Shown one piece after another: positions 16,687 through 25,051 of a stretch of DNA of 64,000 bases. Numbering within the stretch: position 1 is the first letter of the stretch; each line of letters starts with the position of its first letter. A program made the translations under genes and the position numbers. Where the stretch lies: the NCBI RefSeq assembly GCF_018728565.1, contig NZ_JACSOI010000001.1, forward strand, positions 496,001 through 560,000, written 5' to 3'. This stretch comes from Zobellia russellii (GTDB lineage: Bacteria > Bacteroidota > Bacteroidia > Flavobacteriales > Flavobacteriaceae). A model generated the notes under the pieces. The model did not search any database. It was not told the DNA's origin and worked only from the letters and a program-made list of their open reading frames with translations.

Positions 16687-17760
16687 ATGAAAAAATCAAT
16701 TGATGGAAAGGCCCTTATCTATTGCGAAGGGGCTTTTAATACTCCTAACGGAAAAACTGCGCATGGTTTGGTTCGTTTTACCGAACGTTATGAGGTAGTT
16801 GGCGTATTGGATACAAATTATGCTTCTAGGGACGCTGGTGAGGTACTTGATGGGAAACCCAGCGGAATCCCGGTTTTTTCAACCATAGAGGATGCAGTAG
16901 AAACTTTGGGTGCTTCTGGCAATACGCCGGAATCTCTTGTTATTGGTTTGGCACCCGATGGGGGGCGGTTACCAAAAGAAGCAAAGGCTACCATTTCAAA
17001 AGCTCTGGAAATGGGTTGGAACGTAGATAGTGGTTTACACGACTTTTTGACGAATGATGCTTCGTTAATGGAAATTGCCACTAAAAATAACTGTCGGGTC
17101 CGCGATGTTCGTAAAACACCGGACCGGGACAAACTTCATTTTTTTACTGGGGAAATTGAAAAAGTAGATTGTTTAAAATTGGCTGTTTTGGGAACGGATT
17201 CCGCATTGGGAAAGCGTACCACTGCTTGGTTATTGGTTCACGGGTTTAGAGATGCCGGTCAAAAGGCCCAAATGATTGGTACCGGACAGACCGCTTGGAT
17301 GCAAGGCGCCAAATATAGTATGGTAATGGACAGTTGTATTAACGATTTTGTATCGGGGGAGATTGAACATGCCGTGGTAAGTGCCTATAAAAATGAAAAG
17401 CCTGATGTTATTGTTATTGAAGGGCAAGGTAGTTTAATGAACCCTGCTTACCCCGGTGGTTTTGAAATTTTAGCGGCAGGCAGACCTGATTACGTAATAT
17501 TGCAACATGCTCCAAAACGACTGGAATATGATGGGTTTCCAGGCTATAAAATGCATTCGTTAACAGAACAAATCAATGCTATTGAAGTTATTTCTGGTAA
17601 AAAGGTAATTGCCATTACCGTTAACCATGAAGAAATGGAGGAGGATGAGATTCTGGAGGCATGCAAGCAGATTACTCTTGAAACAAAGTTGCCTGCTTTT
17701 GATGTGCTAAAGTATGGTGCTAAAGAACTGGTAGCATTACTAATGGAAAAGATTAAATGA
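16687..17760 (+). CDS. DUF1611 protein, DgcN-like
   Basis: 357 residues of the DUF1611 family. An N-terminal Rossmann-like part (1-130) is followed by a P-loop-like domain that begins at KLAVLGTDSALGKRTTAW. In marine proteobacteria, DUF1611 proteins have been described as D-glutamate N-acetyltransferases (DgcN) encoded beside an enolase-superfamily partner (DgcA); this rests on recall of published work. The same pair is present here, with the stop overlapping the start of the next gene by 4 bases (ATGA). That overlap implies translational coupling and roughly equal amounts of the two proteins. The substrate in this organism is not proven. Confidence 0.72.
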   Translation: MKKSIDGKALIYCEGAFNTPNGKTAHGLVRFTERYEVVGVLDTNYASRDAGEVLDGKPSGIPVFSTIEDAVETLGASGNTPESLVIGLAPDGGRLPKEAKATISKALEMGWNVDSGLHDFLTNDASLMEIATKNNCRVRDVRKTPDRDKLHFFTGEIEKVDCLKLAVLGTDSALGKRTTAWLLVHGFRDAGQKAQMIGTGQTAWMQGAKYSMVMDSCINDFVSGEIEHAVVSAYKNEKPDVIVIEGQGSLMNPAYPGGFEILAAGRPDYVILQHAPKRLEYDGFPGYKMHSLTEQINAIEVISGKKVIAITVNHEEMEEDEILEACKQITLETKLPAFDVLKYGAKELVALLMEKIK

Positions 17761-18818
17761 GAATAACCAACGTGTCTTATGAGCGGCTAGACCTTAAACT
17801 GTCCGAACCCTATACTATTGCTTACGAAACGATAGATGATACGGTAAATTTCATTCTTAAAATTGAAACGGATAGTGCTATAGTTGGTTATGGATGTTCC
17901 GCTCCGGATAAAATAGTTACGGGAGAACATCCTAAGGAAGTAGAAACAGCTCTAAAAGAGGTTATCATTCCTTTTTTAAAAGGCAAGGACCCTTTTATGT
18001 ACGCTTATGTTTTAAAGGAATTAAAGAAGTTATTGGGCCGGAAATCGTCTTCTTTGGCTATGGTAGACATGGCGCTTTTTGATATCATTTCAAAAAAAGC
18101 AGATGTACCATTGTATAAGTTTTTAGGCGGTTACAGACAAAGCATTCCAACAAGTATAACGATTGGTATTTTATCTTTGGAGGAAACCATGGCTCAGGCC
18201 AAGGAATTCGTTAGGCAGGGGTTTTCAATTTTAAAGGTAAAGGGCGGGCACAACCTTGCCGAGGACATTGAAAAAATGACCTTGCTGCACGAGAAATTTC
18301 CAGAAGTTACTTTCCGCTTTGATGGAAACCAAGGATATTCCGTAGTAGATTCCGTAGCATTTGTAAAAGCCACCAGCCAGATAGGTATTGAGATTTTTGA
18401 ACAGCCTACCAAACAGGAGCGGGAAGAACGCTTGGGTGAAGTTATGGACCAGATAGATATTCCTTTAATGGCCGATGAAAGTTTAAAAACCTTAACCGAT
18501 GTATTCCGGCTTGCCCAGAACGAAAGGGTGGATATGGTAAACATTAAGTTGATGAAGGTGGGAGGTATTTTTGAAGGAATGCATATTAATTCCGTAGCTA
18601 AATCGGCAGGGATTGAAACTATGGTGGGTTGTAATGATGAGTGTGCGTTGGGTATTTCTGCGGGACTTCATTTTGCACTTTCCAGGCCTAACATTTGTTA
18701 TGCCGATCTAGATGGGCATTTAGATGTGGTAGACGACCCTTTTAAAGGCTTGTTCAAACTAGAAAAAGGGGTGTTATACCCATCGGATGCTCCAGGTTTA
18801 GGAATAATACATCTATAG
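17757..18818 (+). CDS. Enolase-superfamily epimerase (dipeptide epimerase / DgcA-like)
   Basis: 353 residues with the mandelate-racemase/muconate-lactonising fold. The active-site pattern is complete: the Lys-x-Lys acid/base pair in LKVKGG, metal ligands in FRFDGNQG, IFEQP and MADES, and the second-side lysine in NIKLMKVGG. This resembles L-Ala-D/L-Glu epimerases and the N-acetyl-D-glutamate racemase DgcA. Overlap with the DUF1611 gene supports a shared pathway. It would invert the alpha carbon of an acylated D-amino acid or a D/L dipeptide, as in peptidoglycan breakdown. The two alternatives cannot be separated by sequence alone. Confidence 0.8.
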   Translation: MRITNVSYERLDLKLSEPYTIAYETIDDTVNFILKIETDSAIVGYGCSAPDKIVTGEHPKEVETALKEVIIPFLKGKDPFMYAYVLKELKKLLGRKSSSLAMVDMALFDIISKKADVPLYKFLGGYRQSIPTSITIGILSLEETMAQAKEFVRQGFSILKVKGGHNLAEDIEKMTLLHEKFPEVTFRFDGNQGYSVVDSVAFVKATSQIGIEIFEQPTKQEREERLGEVMDQIDIPLMADESLKTLTDVFRLAQNERVDMVNIKLMKVGGIFEGMHINSVAKSAGIETMVGCNDECALGISAGLHFALSRPNICYADLDGHLDVVDDPFKGLFKLEKGVLYPSDAPGLGIIHL

Positions 18819-18822
18819 CTAA

Positions 18823-21387
18823 TTAATTCTCTTCACTTTCCTGAATAGAAATATCTCTACGGAAAGGAATAAATAGCGGATCTACATCTTTGGTCTCACC
18901 AATAACCGATTCAATTTCCCTTTTAAGATAATTTAAATGGGCAATGGTCAGTCTATCGGTCATCACGGGAATGGTCCGCTTAATTTTTCCCTGTAAATTC
19001 AAAAGGTTGTCAAGGGCCAATGAGCGCACATCCGTATTAGAGGTGTAACCTTCGGAAAGCTTAGCCAAGATACCTTCTACCAAACCTTCTGCTTCGTCCG
19101 GTTTATAAAGCGTAATCAGGTTGGCAACATAAGATTTCTGTAATTTTCTACGGTAGGCATTCGTTTGGTAGAAAACATTCATATCGCCCCAAACCAATTG
19201 GTTCAAATCATCCATATAATCTTGGGGAAGGTAGGGGTCTTCATCTTCGTATCGCTCTGCAATAAAAGTCATTCTACTTAGCCTACTGCCACCTAAAAGA
19301 TTGAGCATAACGCTCTCCATGGTCTTGGTTACGGATTCTTTTGATTGCGGCGATTGTATGGCGTTCAAAATTTCGTTTCGCAATAACCACTTGGGTTCTT
19401 TAAAAATATAATTGTTTAAAAATACCAATGCCTGCTTTTGCTTTTGCTTATCCACGGGGCGGTATACTTCACCTTCTTCACCCATGGTTTTTGGTGTTAC
19501 GTAAATTCCGCCAATGTTCTTGGTAACATGAAAAATATAGTCACTGTACTGCCCGACCAAATCCTTGTAGATCTGGTCTAAATTGGCATAATCGTCGCTG
19601 CTTTTTTCTTGCGTCCATTTTTTAAGGTAGGGAGCAATACGCTGTAAGTTCAGAATACCGTACATACTGGCTTGCATGGCGTCGTCACCCAAGTCTTCGG
19701 TCTGTGATCTAGGGTCAAAATCGCGCCCTTCCCCACCAAACCATAATCTTGGGTTGGCAGATACACTATCTACCACCATTTGGCTCAAGAGTTCTTTTTC
19801 GTCCCTTGCGGATAAATCATCGGCAAACCGGGAGTAACCCCATTGTATGGCCCATTTATCATAATCGCCTATTCGTGGCATTAAATCTTCCGTAGGAATA
19901 CTATCTTCCGGTTGTGCAACATAGTTAAAACGGGCATAATCCATAATTGAACTGGTATGGCCATTTTTTCTTAAAAACTCAGCATCCCGCAATTTTTCAA
20001 CGGGAGTAGCATAGCTGGCGCCCATATTATGTCTAAGCCCTAGCGTATGACCTACCTCGTGCGAAGCCACAAAACGGATGAGATTGCCCATAAGTTCCGT
20101 GTCATATTCCATTTTTCTTGCGCGCTCGTCAACAGCACCGGCTTGAACCATGTACCAACTGTGCAGCAGGCTCATGAGGTTGTGGTACCAGCCAATGTGG
20201 CTCTCCAATATTTCGCCACTTCTAGGGTCTACAATATTAGGGCCGTATGCATTTTTGGAGGGTGAGGCAAAATAACGAAGTACCGAAAAACGGGAATCTT
20301 CTAGGCTCATACTTTTGTCGTTCTCCGGCCATGGTTTACCAACAATTGCGTTTTTAAACCCGGCTTGCTCAAAGGCAACTTGCCAATCATTAATTCCTTG
20401 AATAAGAAAGGGCCTCCACTTTTTAGGAGTGGCAGGGTCTATATAGTAAACAATAGGTTTCTTGGGCTCTACCAACTCACCTCGTTGCCATTTTAAGGAA
20501 TCCTCAGGTTTGGGCTCTAATCGCCATCTGTGTATGTAAGTGTTCCGATCTACTTGTTGCTGGTCGTCTCCATATTCCAAATACGAACTTGCAAAATAAC
20601 CCACACGGGCATCGTACAGTCTTTTTTTCATGGGAACTTTTGGAAGCAGGATAAAAGAGTTGTTGATTTCCAATGTAACCACTCCGGCAAGAATTGCTGC
20701 GGGAAGCTCTTTTCTCTTATCAACACTAGACCTTGCCTTATAGGTTTTGACCGTTTTGATTTCCGTATTAACGGGAAACGAATTTATTTCCTTTATATAG
20801 GATTTATCCTTTTCAAGAGAGGTGAGTTTGTAATCGTCCTTTTGATCGCCACTAAGTGCCAAGAGCGGGTTTTCGCCATTTATAAAATCGGTTACTTCAA
20901 TAACATGGGATTGCTTGTCTTCATTGGTAGCTTTTATGGCAAAAGCTTCAAGAATGGGGGTTATGTTAGAATTATTTACCGCTTTGGAAATAGCATCATC
21001 TTCACTAGCAGAGCTTACCAAAGTAGAAATACGAAGAAAAATGTTGTTTGAAGGTCCTTTTTCAAAAGTGATGGTGTTTTCGGAAATTTTCTCACCACCG
21101 TAATTACCGGCACCCGAAGGAGTTTTTATAAACCGGGTTACTACAAGCATCTCTCGGTTAAAAAGGCTATCAGGAATTTCAAAATAGTATTTGTCCCCTA
21201 CTTTGTGAACATCAAAAAGACCGTTGCTGGTAATAGCTTCACTGGAGATTAAACGATCGTAAGCCTTGGCACTGGTTGATGCTACGCTTTCTGTTTTGCC
21301 TTTTTTATTGCCTTTATTGGCTATGCCTATGGTACTGCAGGATGCAGCCACAAAGAGCAACGTTATGTATATAAAAAATTGTTTCAT
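18823..21387 (-). CDS. Secreted zinc-dependent metalloprotease (DUF4953/DUF5117 type)
   Basis: 854 residues with an N-terminal signal peptide and a likely lipobox (VAASC, Cys17). The zinc site reads HEVGHTLGLRH (His443, His447, His453) with the catalytic Glu444. This is the HExxHxxGxxH motif of metzincins, followed by a conserved Met in SSIMDYARFN, which fits the Met-turn. It matches the large flavobacterial family carrying DUF5117, DUF5118 and DUF4953. It should act in the periplasm or at the outer surface on proteins or peptides. It faces the epimerase gene tail to tail with a gap of four bases, so the two are not co-transcribed. Confidence 0.82.
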   Translation of the reverse strand: MKQFFIYITLLFVAASCSTIGIANKGNKKGKTESVASTSAKAYDRLISSEAITSNGLFDVHKVGDKYYFEIPDSLFNREMLVVTRFIKTPSGAGNYGGEKISENTITFEKGPSNNIFLRISTLVSSASEDDAISKAVNNSNITPILEAFAIKATNEDKQSHVIEVTDFINGENPLLALSGDQKDDYKLTSLEKDKSYIKEINSFPVNTEIKTVKTYKARSSVDKRKELPAAILAGVVTLEINNSFILLPKVPMKKRLYDARVGYFASSYLEYGDDQQQVDRNTYIHRWRLEPKPEDSLKWQRGELVEPKKPIVYYIDPATPKKWRPFLIQGINDWQVAFEQAGFKNAIVGKPWPENDKSMSLEDSRFSVLRYFASPSKNAYGPNIVDPRSGEILESHIGWYHNLMSLLHSWYMVQAGAVDERARKMEYDTELMGNLIRFVASHEVGHTLGLRHNMGASYATPVEKLRDAEFLRKNGHTSSIMDYARFNYVAQPEDSIPTEDLMPRIGDYDKWAIQWGYSRFADDLSARDEKELLSQMVVDSVSANPRLWFGGEGRDFDPRSQTEDLGDDAMQASMYGILNLQRIAPYLKKWTQEKSSDDYANLDQIYKDLVGQYSDYIFHVTKNIGGIYVTPKTMGEEGEVYRPVDKQKQKQALVFLNNYIFKEPKWLLRNEILNAIQSPQSKESVTKTMESVMLNLLGGSRLSRMTFIAERYEDEDPYLPQDYMDDLNQLVWGDMNVFYQTNAYRRKLQKSYVANLITLYKPDEAEGLVEGILAKLSEGYTSNTDVRSLALDNLLNLQGKIKRTIPVMTDRLTIAHLNYLKREIESVIGETKDVDPLFIPFRRDISIQESEEN

Positions 21388-21716
21388 TGATATAAATATT
21401 AACCGCTCCTACAATTTGGGATTGTAGGTGATAGTCGGTGTTCGCCCCTTAAATATGCCCGTGATGGGTCTTCGTATAAGTAGCGAACGTGTCAGTTCTT
21501 ACTTTAGTATGGCGCTGGCCGAGTCTTACTCGCTTTTAACAGAAATTGTATCGGTTATTAATAGCGTACGCCTGTAGCCCTAATATATACGGCAACCCGC
21601 ATTAAATAGTTGAGTTGAATATACAATTCTGAAAGTTGTATGTCAATCTATTAAGAAAAAAATAGGAAATAGAAGGTGTTTTGTAAGAAGCCACGAACAC
21701 CAAGCAACAGCATTTA
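21388..21716. other. Gene-free stretch with a GC-richer island
   Basis: 329 bases between two minus-strand genes. The part 21428-21577 is richer in G+C than normal for spacers here. It carries an uninterrupted plus-strand frame of 50 codons (GTG at 21428, TAG at 21575). A hairpin CCTACAAT/ATTGTAGG lies just before it, near 21412-21428. I recognise neither the peptide nor an RNA family. It could be a relic of a lost gene, a structured RNA, or chance. Confidence 0.3.
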
Positions 21717-22472
21717 CTACCTAATCAAGATCATGATGGCTCCTAGTGCGGTCAAGACCAAAATCATTTTTCTGTAGAAATCCTCTTTTATGATTTTTAC
21801 CAGACGTATACCCAAGAAAACACCTAAGATAATTCCAGGAACCAGTTTTAGGTCAAACAGAAGGGTCTCTATGGTTATAGTTTCCCAAACGAAAATGTGC
21901 AGCGGTAGTTTTAAAACGTTGATGATAAGAAACAACCAGGCTGCGGTACCAATGAATTCGTTCTTGGGAACGCGCATGGCCAAAAAGTAAATATTACTGA
22001 ACGCACCACCTAAATTGCCTATCATTGTAGTAATACCGGCAATGGTTCCTACGAGGCCTGCAAATAACCAATGTGTGGGAACGGATTTGGACTTTCGCCT
22101 ATCCCACCAGTACATCATAAGCACGCTTACCAAAATGATGATTGCCATAGCAATTTTGAACAACCCTTCATCCAGATCGTTTCCGATCAATACTCCACAA
22201 GCTATCCCAACGAGAATCCACGGCAGAAATTTTATGATATGTGCCCAATTGGCGTGTCTGTTGTAATAGATAACGGCAAAAATATCGCCCACCACCAAGA
22301 GAGGAACTACTATGCCGGTAGATGCTTTTGCAGTAAAGGCAAGCGCCATTAACGTAACATTTACAATTGCAATTCCTTTAATGCCAGCCTTTGAGAGTCC
22401 AATAACGGTTGCAGCTGTAAATGCAAGGGCCCAAGCGGTAAGTGTAATGTTGAATGAAGTAGTTAAAAGCAC
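21717..22472 (-). CDS. TSUP-family membrane permease (TauE/SafE-like)
   Basis: About 251 residues with seven to eight hydrophobic helices, typical of the TSUP family. The family moves sulfite, sulfonates or other organic anions across the inner membrane. Early residues GLSKAGIKGIAI carry the conserved Gly/Lys-rich loop after the first helix. A TTG at 22499 would extend the frame, but it lies inside the -7 box TACTTTTG of its own promoter (22497-22504, minus strand). The GTG at 22472 is therefore the better start. The gene is divergent from the sodium symporter. The substrate is unknown. Confidence 0.75.
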   Translation of the reverse strand: MLLTTSFNITLTAWALAFTAATVIGLSKAGIKGIAIVNVTLMALAFTAKASTGIVVPLLVVGDIFAVIYYNRHANWAHIIKFLPWILVGIACGVLIGNDLDEGLFKIAMAIIILVSVLMMYWWDRRKSKSVPTHWLFAGLVGTIAGITTMIGNLGGAFSNIYFLAMRVPKNEFIGTAAWLFLIINVLKLPLHIFVWETITIETLLFDLKLVPGIILGVFLGIRLVKIIKEDFYRKMILVLTALGAIMILIR

Positions 22473-22496
22473 AGGAAGAGGTTTGTATGAAAAAGG

Positions 22497-22504
22497 CAAA
22501 AGTA
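22497..22504 (-). promoter_or_regulatory. -7 box of the TSUP permease gene
   Basis: Read on the minus strand this is TACTTTTG (TAnnTTTG). It places the transcription start near 22490 and rules out the longer TTG-initiated reading. Confidence 0.45.
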
Positions 22505-22554
22505 TCCTAAAAAATAATATCTTTAAAGACTAATCCCAAAACCAACCCTCTTTA

Positions 22555-24366
22555 ATGGAACTATCCACTCTAGATTATAGTTTTATCATTGTTTTTTTCT
22601 CAATTGTCCTAGGTATTGGATTTTACGTTTCTAAAAAATCGGGTAAGAACTCATCTGAGTTTTTTCTGTCCGGCAGGACTATGCCCTGGTGGTTATTGGG
22701 GCTTTCAATGGTGGCTACTACCTTTTCTACCGACACACCTAATTTGGTAACGGACATTGTTAGGACAAATGGGGTTTCTGGGAACTGGGTTTGGTGGGCT
22801 TTTTTGATTACCGGTCTTTTAACTGTTTTTGTATATGCCAAACTTTGGCGTAAGTCCAATGTAAACACAGATTTAGAATTTTATGAAATGCGTTACGGGG
22901 GTGCTCCGGCAAGCTTTTTAAGAAAGTTCAGGGCCGTATATCTAGGTGCACTTTTCAATATTATTACAATGGCATCCGTAACCTTGGCCGCTATTAAGAT
23001 AGGTGGTATTATGTTAGGTCTAGAACCATGGGAAACCGTAGTTGGTGCGGGATTAATTACCGTTACCTTTAGTGCTTTGGGAGGGTTTAAAGGAGTGGTC
23101 TATACTGATTTTCTTTTGTTCTTTGTAGCCATGTCCGGAGCTATAGGCGCCGCATATTATTTGGTAAATATACCCGAGGTTGGTGGTATTGAGGCGCTAA
23201 TAGCGCATGAAAATGTAATGGGGAAACTTGATATTGTTCCTGATTTCAGTAATAAAAAGGCACTGATTACCCTTTTTATTATTCCGTTGGCCGTACAGTG
23301 GTGGAGTTCTTGGTATCCAGGTGCCGAACCAGGCGGGGGAGGTTATATTGCGCAACGTATGTTGGCCGCAAAAGACGAAAATCATGCTATTGGCGCCACA
23401 TTCTTTTTCAATATTATGCACTATGCTTTAAGGCCTTGGCCATGGATATTGGTGGCATTGGCATCATTGGTGGTTTACCCGGATATTGCAAGTATTCATG
23501 AAGCTTTTCCTAATATCGCGGAAGACAAACTAGGACAGGATTTGGCTTACTCCGCCATGTTGACCAAACTCCCAAGCGGACTTTTAGGTGTAGTTCTGGC
23601 TTCTTTGATCGCAGCTTATATGAGTACTATTTCTACACAGTTAAACTGGGGTTCATCTTATATTGTATTTGATTTTTATAAGCAACAGATAAACCCTAAT
23701 GCTACTGAAAAGCAAATGGTGGCCGTGGGTAGAATTTCTACTGTTGTACTTATGATCCTGAGTGCAGGTTTGGCCTTGGCACTTGAGAATGCGCTTCAGA
23801 TTTTTGACATTCTATTGACCTTTGGTGCGGGTACCGGACTCATTTTTATCTTAAGATGGTTCTGGTGGCGTATTAATGCATGGAGTGAAATTACGGCTAT
23901 GTTCGCTTCAGGGGTAATTTCAATTGTATTGAAAACTACTTCTTTGGGGGCGGTTCTTTTTGCTGAAACGACAGGAGTTTTTCCGGATTGGGCCGAGTAT
24001 CCTTTTGTAGTGATGGTTACTTCTGCTATTTGGTTAACGGCAACGTTTATGACACAACCTGAATCTAAAGAAACGCTTCGGTCTTTTTATAAGCGTATTC
24101 AGCCGGGAGGACCAGGTTGGTCTAAAGTGGTTAATGATGCCAAGGCCGATGGAGAAAAAATTAAGAACGATAATGAAAAGTGGAGCGTGCCCCAAGGTAT
24201 TACCGCAATGGTTCTTGGGTGTGTTCTTATCTACACAATTATGTTCGCAACCGGATATTGGATTTACGGTAGAACCGAAGCCGCATTATTGCTTACAGGA
24301 ATTGCCGTAGTCTCGGGCTTCCTGCTTATACGGGCTTGGAACAAAATGAAAGAAAATATACTGTAA
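22555..24366 (+). CDS. Sodium:solute symporter (SSS family)
   Basis: 603-residue inner-membrane transporter with about 13-14 hydrophobic helices. Sequences typical of the SSS family include FFLSGRTMPWW near residue 40 and AYMSTISTQLNWGSSY near 360. Relatives in Bacteroidetes are annotated as sugar, sialic acid or amino-acid symporters. The substrate cannot be chosen from sequence. Its position near the metalloprotease and epimerase operon makes a peptide-derived or amino-acid substrate possible. It is transcribed divergently from the TSUP gene. Confidence 0.82.
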   Translation: MELSTLDYSFIIVFFSIVLGIGFYVSKKSGKNSSEFFLSGRTMPWWLLGLSMVATTFSTDTPNLVTDIVRTNGVSGNWVWWAFLITGLLTVFVYAKLWRKSNVNTDLEFYEMRYGGAPASFLRKFRAVYLGALFNIITMASVTLAAIKIGGIMLGLEPWETVVGAGLITVTFSALGGFKGVVYTDFLLFFVAMSGAIGAAYYLVNIPEVGGIEALIAHENVMGKLDIVPDFSNKKALITLFIIPLAVQWWSSWYPGAEPGGGGYIAQRMLAAKDENHAIGATFFFNIMHYALRPWPWILVALASLVVYPDIASIHEAFPNIAEDKLGQDLAYSAMLTKLPSGLLGVVLASLIAAYMSTISTQLNWGSSYIVFDFYKQQINPNATEKQMVAVGRISTVVLMILSAGLALALENALQIFDILLTFGAGTGLIFILRWFWWRINAWSEITAMFASGVISIVLKTTSLGAVLFAETTGVFPDWAEYPFVVMVTSAIWLTATFMTQPESKETLRSFYKRIQPGGPGWSKVVNDAKADGEKIKNDNEKWSVPQGITAMVLGCVLIYTIMFATGYWIYGRTEAALLLTGIAVVSGFLLIRAWNKMKENIL

Positions 24367-24395
24367 TGAGATAAAAAGATGAGGTGGTACGGTTG

Positions 24396-24812
24396 TTACT
24401 CTACACTCTCCAAAATAATTTGTAGTACCTCATCCTGGTTTATTTCTATTATTGAAGTAGATTTTATCTCTCTTCTATTACCATCTTCATCGTAGGTGTA
24501 GGATTTAAAGGAAACCTTTTCCTCATTGTCAAACACTTGTATTTGGTAAATAGTAATAGACCCTTGCTCTAGTGATGTTAGGCTATAGTTGCTCAAACTT
24601 TGTCCATATTCCTTTTCTGCTCCAGTACCTTTTCTGAGTTTGAAAGTCACGTAATCTGCGGAAAATCCGGTTGAGTTGGCGAAAGAAATTCCAGTGTCGT
24701 TTGAGATTTTGGCCTCTCCGCTTACTAGACTTGGTTCTTCTTCATCTTTAGAACAGCTTGCGGTCAACACCAATACAACACTGCAAAGTAGGTATACAAT
24801 GCGCTTTTTCAT
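24396..24812 (-). CDS. Small lipoprotein of unknown function
   Basis: 138 residues with a lipoprotein signal peptide; the lipobox LTASC gives Cys20 as the lipidated residue. The mature part is polar and predicted mostly beta. I do not recognise a family. It is convergent with the sodium symporter and followed on the plus strand by the DUF3857 gene. It should be tethered to the inner or outer membrane. Confidence 0.65.
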   Translation of the reverse strand: MKKRIVYLLCSVVLVLTASCSKDEEEPSLVSGEAKISNDTGISFANSTGFSADYVTFKLRKGTGAEKEYGQSLSNYSLTSLEQGSITIYQIQVFDNEEKVSFKSYTYDEDGNRREIKSTSIIEINQDEVLQIILESVE

Positions 24813-25051
24813 AAGTAGGTTTTTAAAGGAGGATTGGGAGCCTCCAGGTTTGCTTAGGTGCTATTGGCTAACACCTTTAGAATCAACGCCTGTTAGGTGA
24901 GCTTATTGTATAAAATCGTTGTTCGGTCTTTAATTGTAGAAATGGGTAGTTCTGAATTCCATGTTGGTTTTTTCAGGATTGTAGCTAAGCATACCATTTA
25001 AAGAAAACTTGCGTTATAATTTATCCAAACTTTAACCAAACCTACCTACGT

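Noticed and set aside
22473-22499. N-terminal extension of the TSUP permease from a TTG start
   Set aside because: The TTG lies inside the gene's own -7 box, so it would not be transcribed.
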